This document shows, one piece after another, positions 9,345 to 10,536 of a DNA stretch of 10,536 nucleotides. Both the position numbers and the translations under genes were made by a program. A model generated the notes under the pieces. That model did no database searches, was not told where the DNA came from, and was given only the letters and a program-made list of their open reading frames with translations. Source of the stretch: Acanthaster planci (taxonomy: Eukaryota > Echinodermata > Asteroidea > Valvatida > Acanthasteridae); contig NW_019091502.1 in the NCBI RefSeq assembly GCF_001949145.1, forward strand, positions 195,298 to 205,833, in the 5' to 3' direction. Positions within the stretch are counted from its first letter, which is position 1, and every line of letters begins with the position of its first letter.

Positions 9345-9429
9345 TGTCCAATCACAGCTGTGATTTATGTCATTCATGCATGTGCGTTTGTCTTGCGCAC
9401 AGCTGTGATGTGCAGTGTAGCATTGGACA
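9345..9429. repeat. short inverted repeat enclosing two CACAGCTGTG palindromes
   Basis: TGTCCAAT (9345-9352) is the reverse complement of ATTGGACA (9422-9429). Between them lie the perfect 14-bp palindrome ATCACAGCTGTGAT (9351-9364) and a second copy of its core CACAGCTGTG at 9398-9407. Each core contains the CAGCTG E-box hexamer. The nested symmetry resembles a small foldback element or a decayed transposon end. Confidence 0.6.
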
Positions 9430-9457
9430 GAAGCATGTGTTTTTCACCCACATGGTA

Positions 9458-9619
9458 GCGGGCGGGGCTAACTGGATTAGTCCAGCAGGCGGGGCTAACT
9501 GGATTAGTCTAGCAGGCGGGGCTAACTGGATTAGTCTAGCAGGCGGGGCTAACTGGATTAGTCTAGCAGGCGGGGCTAACTGGATTAGTCTAGCAGGCGG
9601 GGCTAACTGGATTAGTCTA
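9458..9619. repeat. 27-bp minisatellite, six copies
   Basis: Six head-to-tail copies have the unit GCAGGCGGGG CTAACTGGAT TAGTCTA. Copies 2 to 6 are identical and the first differs at two positions (third base and the CC near the 3' end); four bases of a further copy follow. The GC-rich unit stands out from the AT-rich intron. The identity of five copies points to recent expansion or homogenisation. Because 27 is divisible by three and the unit lacks stops, it reads as a nine-residue repeat on either strand, but it sits inside a spliced-out intron. Confidence 0.97.
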
Positions 9620-9783
9620 GCAGTTGTTTGCGCAGTCACAGACAGTCAGAAACTTTCATACACATCCCTTGCACAAGCGTTCACAGATATCTTGTGTTGC
9701 TGGATTCATTTTAACTGCATAGACAACTGTGTCCAACTCCAGAGTATGTAAATCAATTGTTGAATATTCGTTTATGCTTATAG

Positions 9784-9972
9784 TGCATCCCAGTCATCAT
9801 GGAAGGCAAGGATGTGGTTGCCATGGCAAGGACTGGCAGTGGCAAGACAGCGGCTTTCCTTATCCCAATGTTTGAGAAGTTGCACCACCGGTCTGCACAG
9901 TCAGGGGCCAGAGCCTTAATCCTGTCCCCAACAAGGGAGCTGGCGCTGCAGACGCTCAAGTTTGCCAAAGAG
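9784..9972 (+). CDS. DDX54: DDX54-like DEAD-box helicase exon: motifs I and Ia (last visible exon)
   Basis: This 189-bp exon encodes 63 residues, from [10 protein letters not shown] to LKFAKE, phase 0 at both ends. It carries the ATP-binding Walker A motif ARTGSGKT (residues 136-143, catalytic lysine 142, using the exon at 6104 as exon 1) and motif Ia PTRELALQ (170-177), which contacts RNA. The run [19 protein letters not shown] is near-identical to DDX54 of other animals. The acceptor is cttatag and the donor gag|gtgcgt. Motifs Ib, II (DEAD), III and the whole second RecA-like domain must lie beyond the right edge; no matching exon is found up to 10536. In all, 184 residues of a protein usually about 800-900 long are visible. 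Confidence 0.95.
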
Positions 9973-10264
9973 GTGCGTCCTGAATGTGCACTGCGGCTTA
10001 TGAGCAGACTGCAAATGTGAGGCGTGCTGTGTGTTCAGCCAAGTGCACCCATATTAAGCTTGAATTAGCAGAGGACCAGTCACAGGCTTCATACCAGTAT
10101 TATCACATGCTGTTTTGGCTGGTAACCTGCTCTCACGCCGCAGATATCCTCTATTTTAAGCGGAATCTTGTGCTACATGTATTTATTGCTGCGAAACCTG
10201 CTCTGGTAAGCTCGTCTTGATGTATCACTTTGCGCCTAGTTCTCAATTAAGGGTTAACCAAATT

Positions 10265-10366
10265 TTTTGGGGGGGCCAAATGTTTTTAGGAGGGGGCAGG
10301 AGGGCTTTTGGAAGGAAAAGAAATAAGATAGAAACGAATTGCCTTTGTTGCATTTATCCCCCCCCC
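10265..10366. repeat. low-complexity G-rich then C-rich stretch
   Basis: Seven consecutive G (10269-10275) are followed by GGGGG (10292-10296) and GGG (10302-10304), then nine consecutive C (10358-10366). The G-run and C-run can pair across about 80 bases, and the G-runs could form a quadruplex with one long loop. It probably belongs to a decayed dispersed repeat. Confidence 0.5.
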
Positions 10367-10471
10367 AAGGGTCCTTTTTATTTGGGGAGGAGGTGTGTCT
10401 CCATTCCCTCCCTCCATCCACCCTTTGTACAGTCCCACAACCATTGAGAACCACATTCCATATTCACTTTA

Positions 10472-10536
10472 GCGGGGCTCGAGCCCAAGACTGCCTGCTT
10501 TTCAGCTCAGACAATTGCCCTGCTGCTAGATCTGAA
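10472..10536 (-). mobile_element. possible tRNA-derived SINE head (cut by window edge)
   Basis: Read on the minus strand, GGCTCGAGCCC matches the tRNA box B pattern GGTTCGANTCC at eight of ten fixed positions. A weaker box A-like TAGCAGCAGGG lies 32 bases before it, the spacing found in tRNAs. A GCAG/TTGT D-stem is possible, but the anticodon arm pairs poorly and the T-stem is imperfect, so this is not a functional tRNA gene. It fits a diverged tRNA-derived SINE. The box B contains the 12-bp palindrome GGGCTCGAGCCC (10475-10486). Confidence 0.35.

Larger units (their letters stand above)
8985..9783 (+). other. intron of the DDX54-like gene, carrying a minisatellite
   Basis: The 799-bp intron runs from gttact to gcttatag. 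Its 3' half holds an inverted arm (9311-9336), two CAGCTG palindromes and a 27-bp tandem array (9458-9619). The open frames on both strands across the array arise because the unit length is a multiple of three and stop-free; they are not coding. Confidence 0.85.
9973..10536 (+). other. start of the next DDX54-like intron
   Basis: After the gtgcgt donor no continuation of the helicase core appears, so the stretch is intronic to the window edge. It contains TACATGTA at 10174-10181, G/C homopolymer runs (10269-10366) and a tRNA-like box at the right end. The open frames here have no domain content. Confidence 0.75.

Noticed and set aside
9344-9751. Protein with GGANWISLA repeats
   Set aside because: It is a minisatellite inside an intron bounded by secure helicase exons; the open frame is a result of the 27-bp unit length.

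Overview
This is eukaryotic, almost certainly metazoan, nuclear DNA. Coding blocks are split by GT-AG introns, the non-coding DNA is AT-rich, and both protein-coding genes are animal-type. The texture (short introns, a miniature inverted-repeat element, a minisatellite, and a Dispatched paralogue with one giant 3' exon) makes me think of a marine invertebrate, possibly an anthozoan cnidarian. That placement is an impression and is not proven by the sequence.

Two genes lie in tandem on the + strand. (1) Positions 1113-4621 hold the 3' three exons of a Dispatched-family RND transporter: 985 residues in frame, 12 predicted membrane segments, a sterol-sensing-like domain and the proton/sodium-relay aspartates of TM4 and TM10. 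Its N-terminal start lies upstream of 1113 and was not found. (2) Positions 6104-9972 hold the 5' part of a DEAD-box RNA helicase of the DDX54/Dbp10 type: three secure exons (8164-8290, 8914-8984, 9784-9972) and a probable first coding exon (6104-6268). The gene runs off the right edge before motif II (DEAD).

Region by region: 1-886 is non-coding flank or intron with a cluster of palindromes. 887-1059 is a 173-bp foldback/MITE-like element with a TA target duplication, 53 bp upstream of the first visible Dispatched exon. 1113-4621 is the Dispatched gene. 4622-6103 is the AT-rich 3'UTR plus intergenic/promoter DNA. 6269-8163 is the long first DDX54 intron, with no supported gene. 9311-9619 in DDX54 intron 3 holds an inverted arm, two CAGCTG palindromes and six copies of a 27-bp minisatellite. 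9973-10536 is intronic, with G/C homopolymer runs and a tRNA-like (SINE-like) box B at the right edge.

The two genes have no obvious functional link: one exports lipid-modified morphogen at the plasma membrane, the other makes large ribosomal subunits in the nucleolus. I see no new enzymatic or defence system here. The items most worth a second look are the two inverted-repeat elements, the strong excess of the palindrome TACATGTA outside coding DNA, and the Dispatched paralogue's missing furin-type site and PDZ-ligand-like C-terminus.
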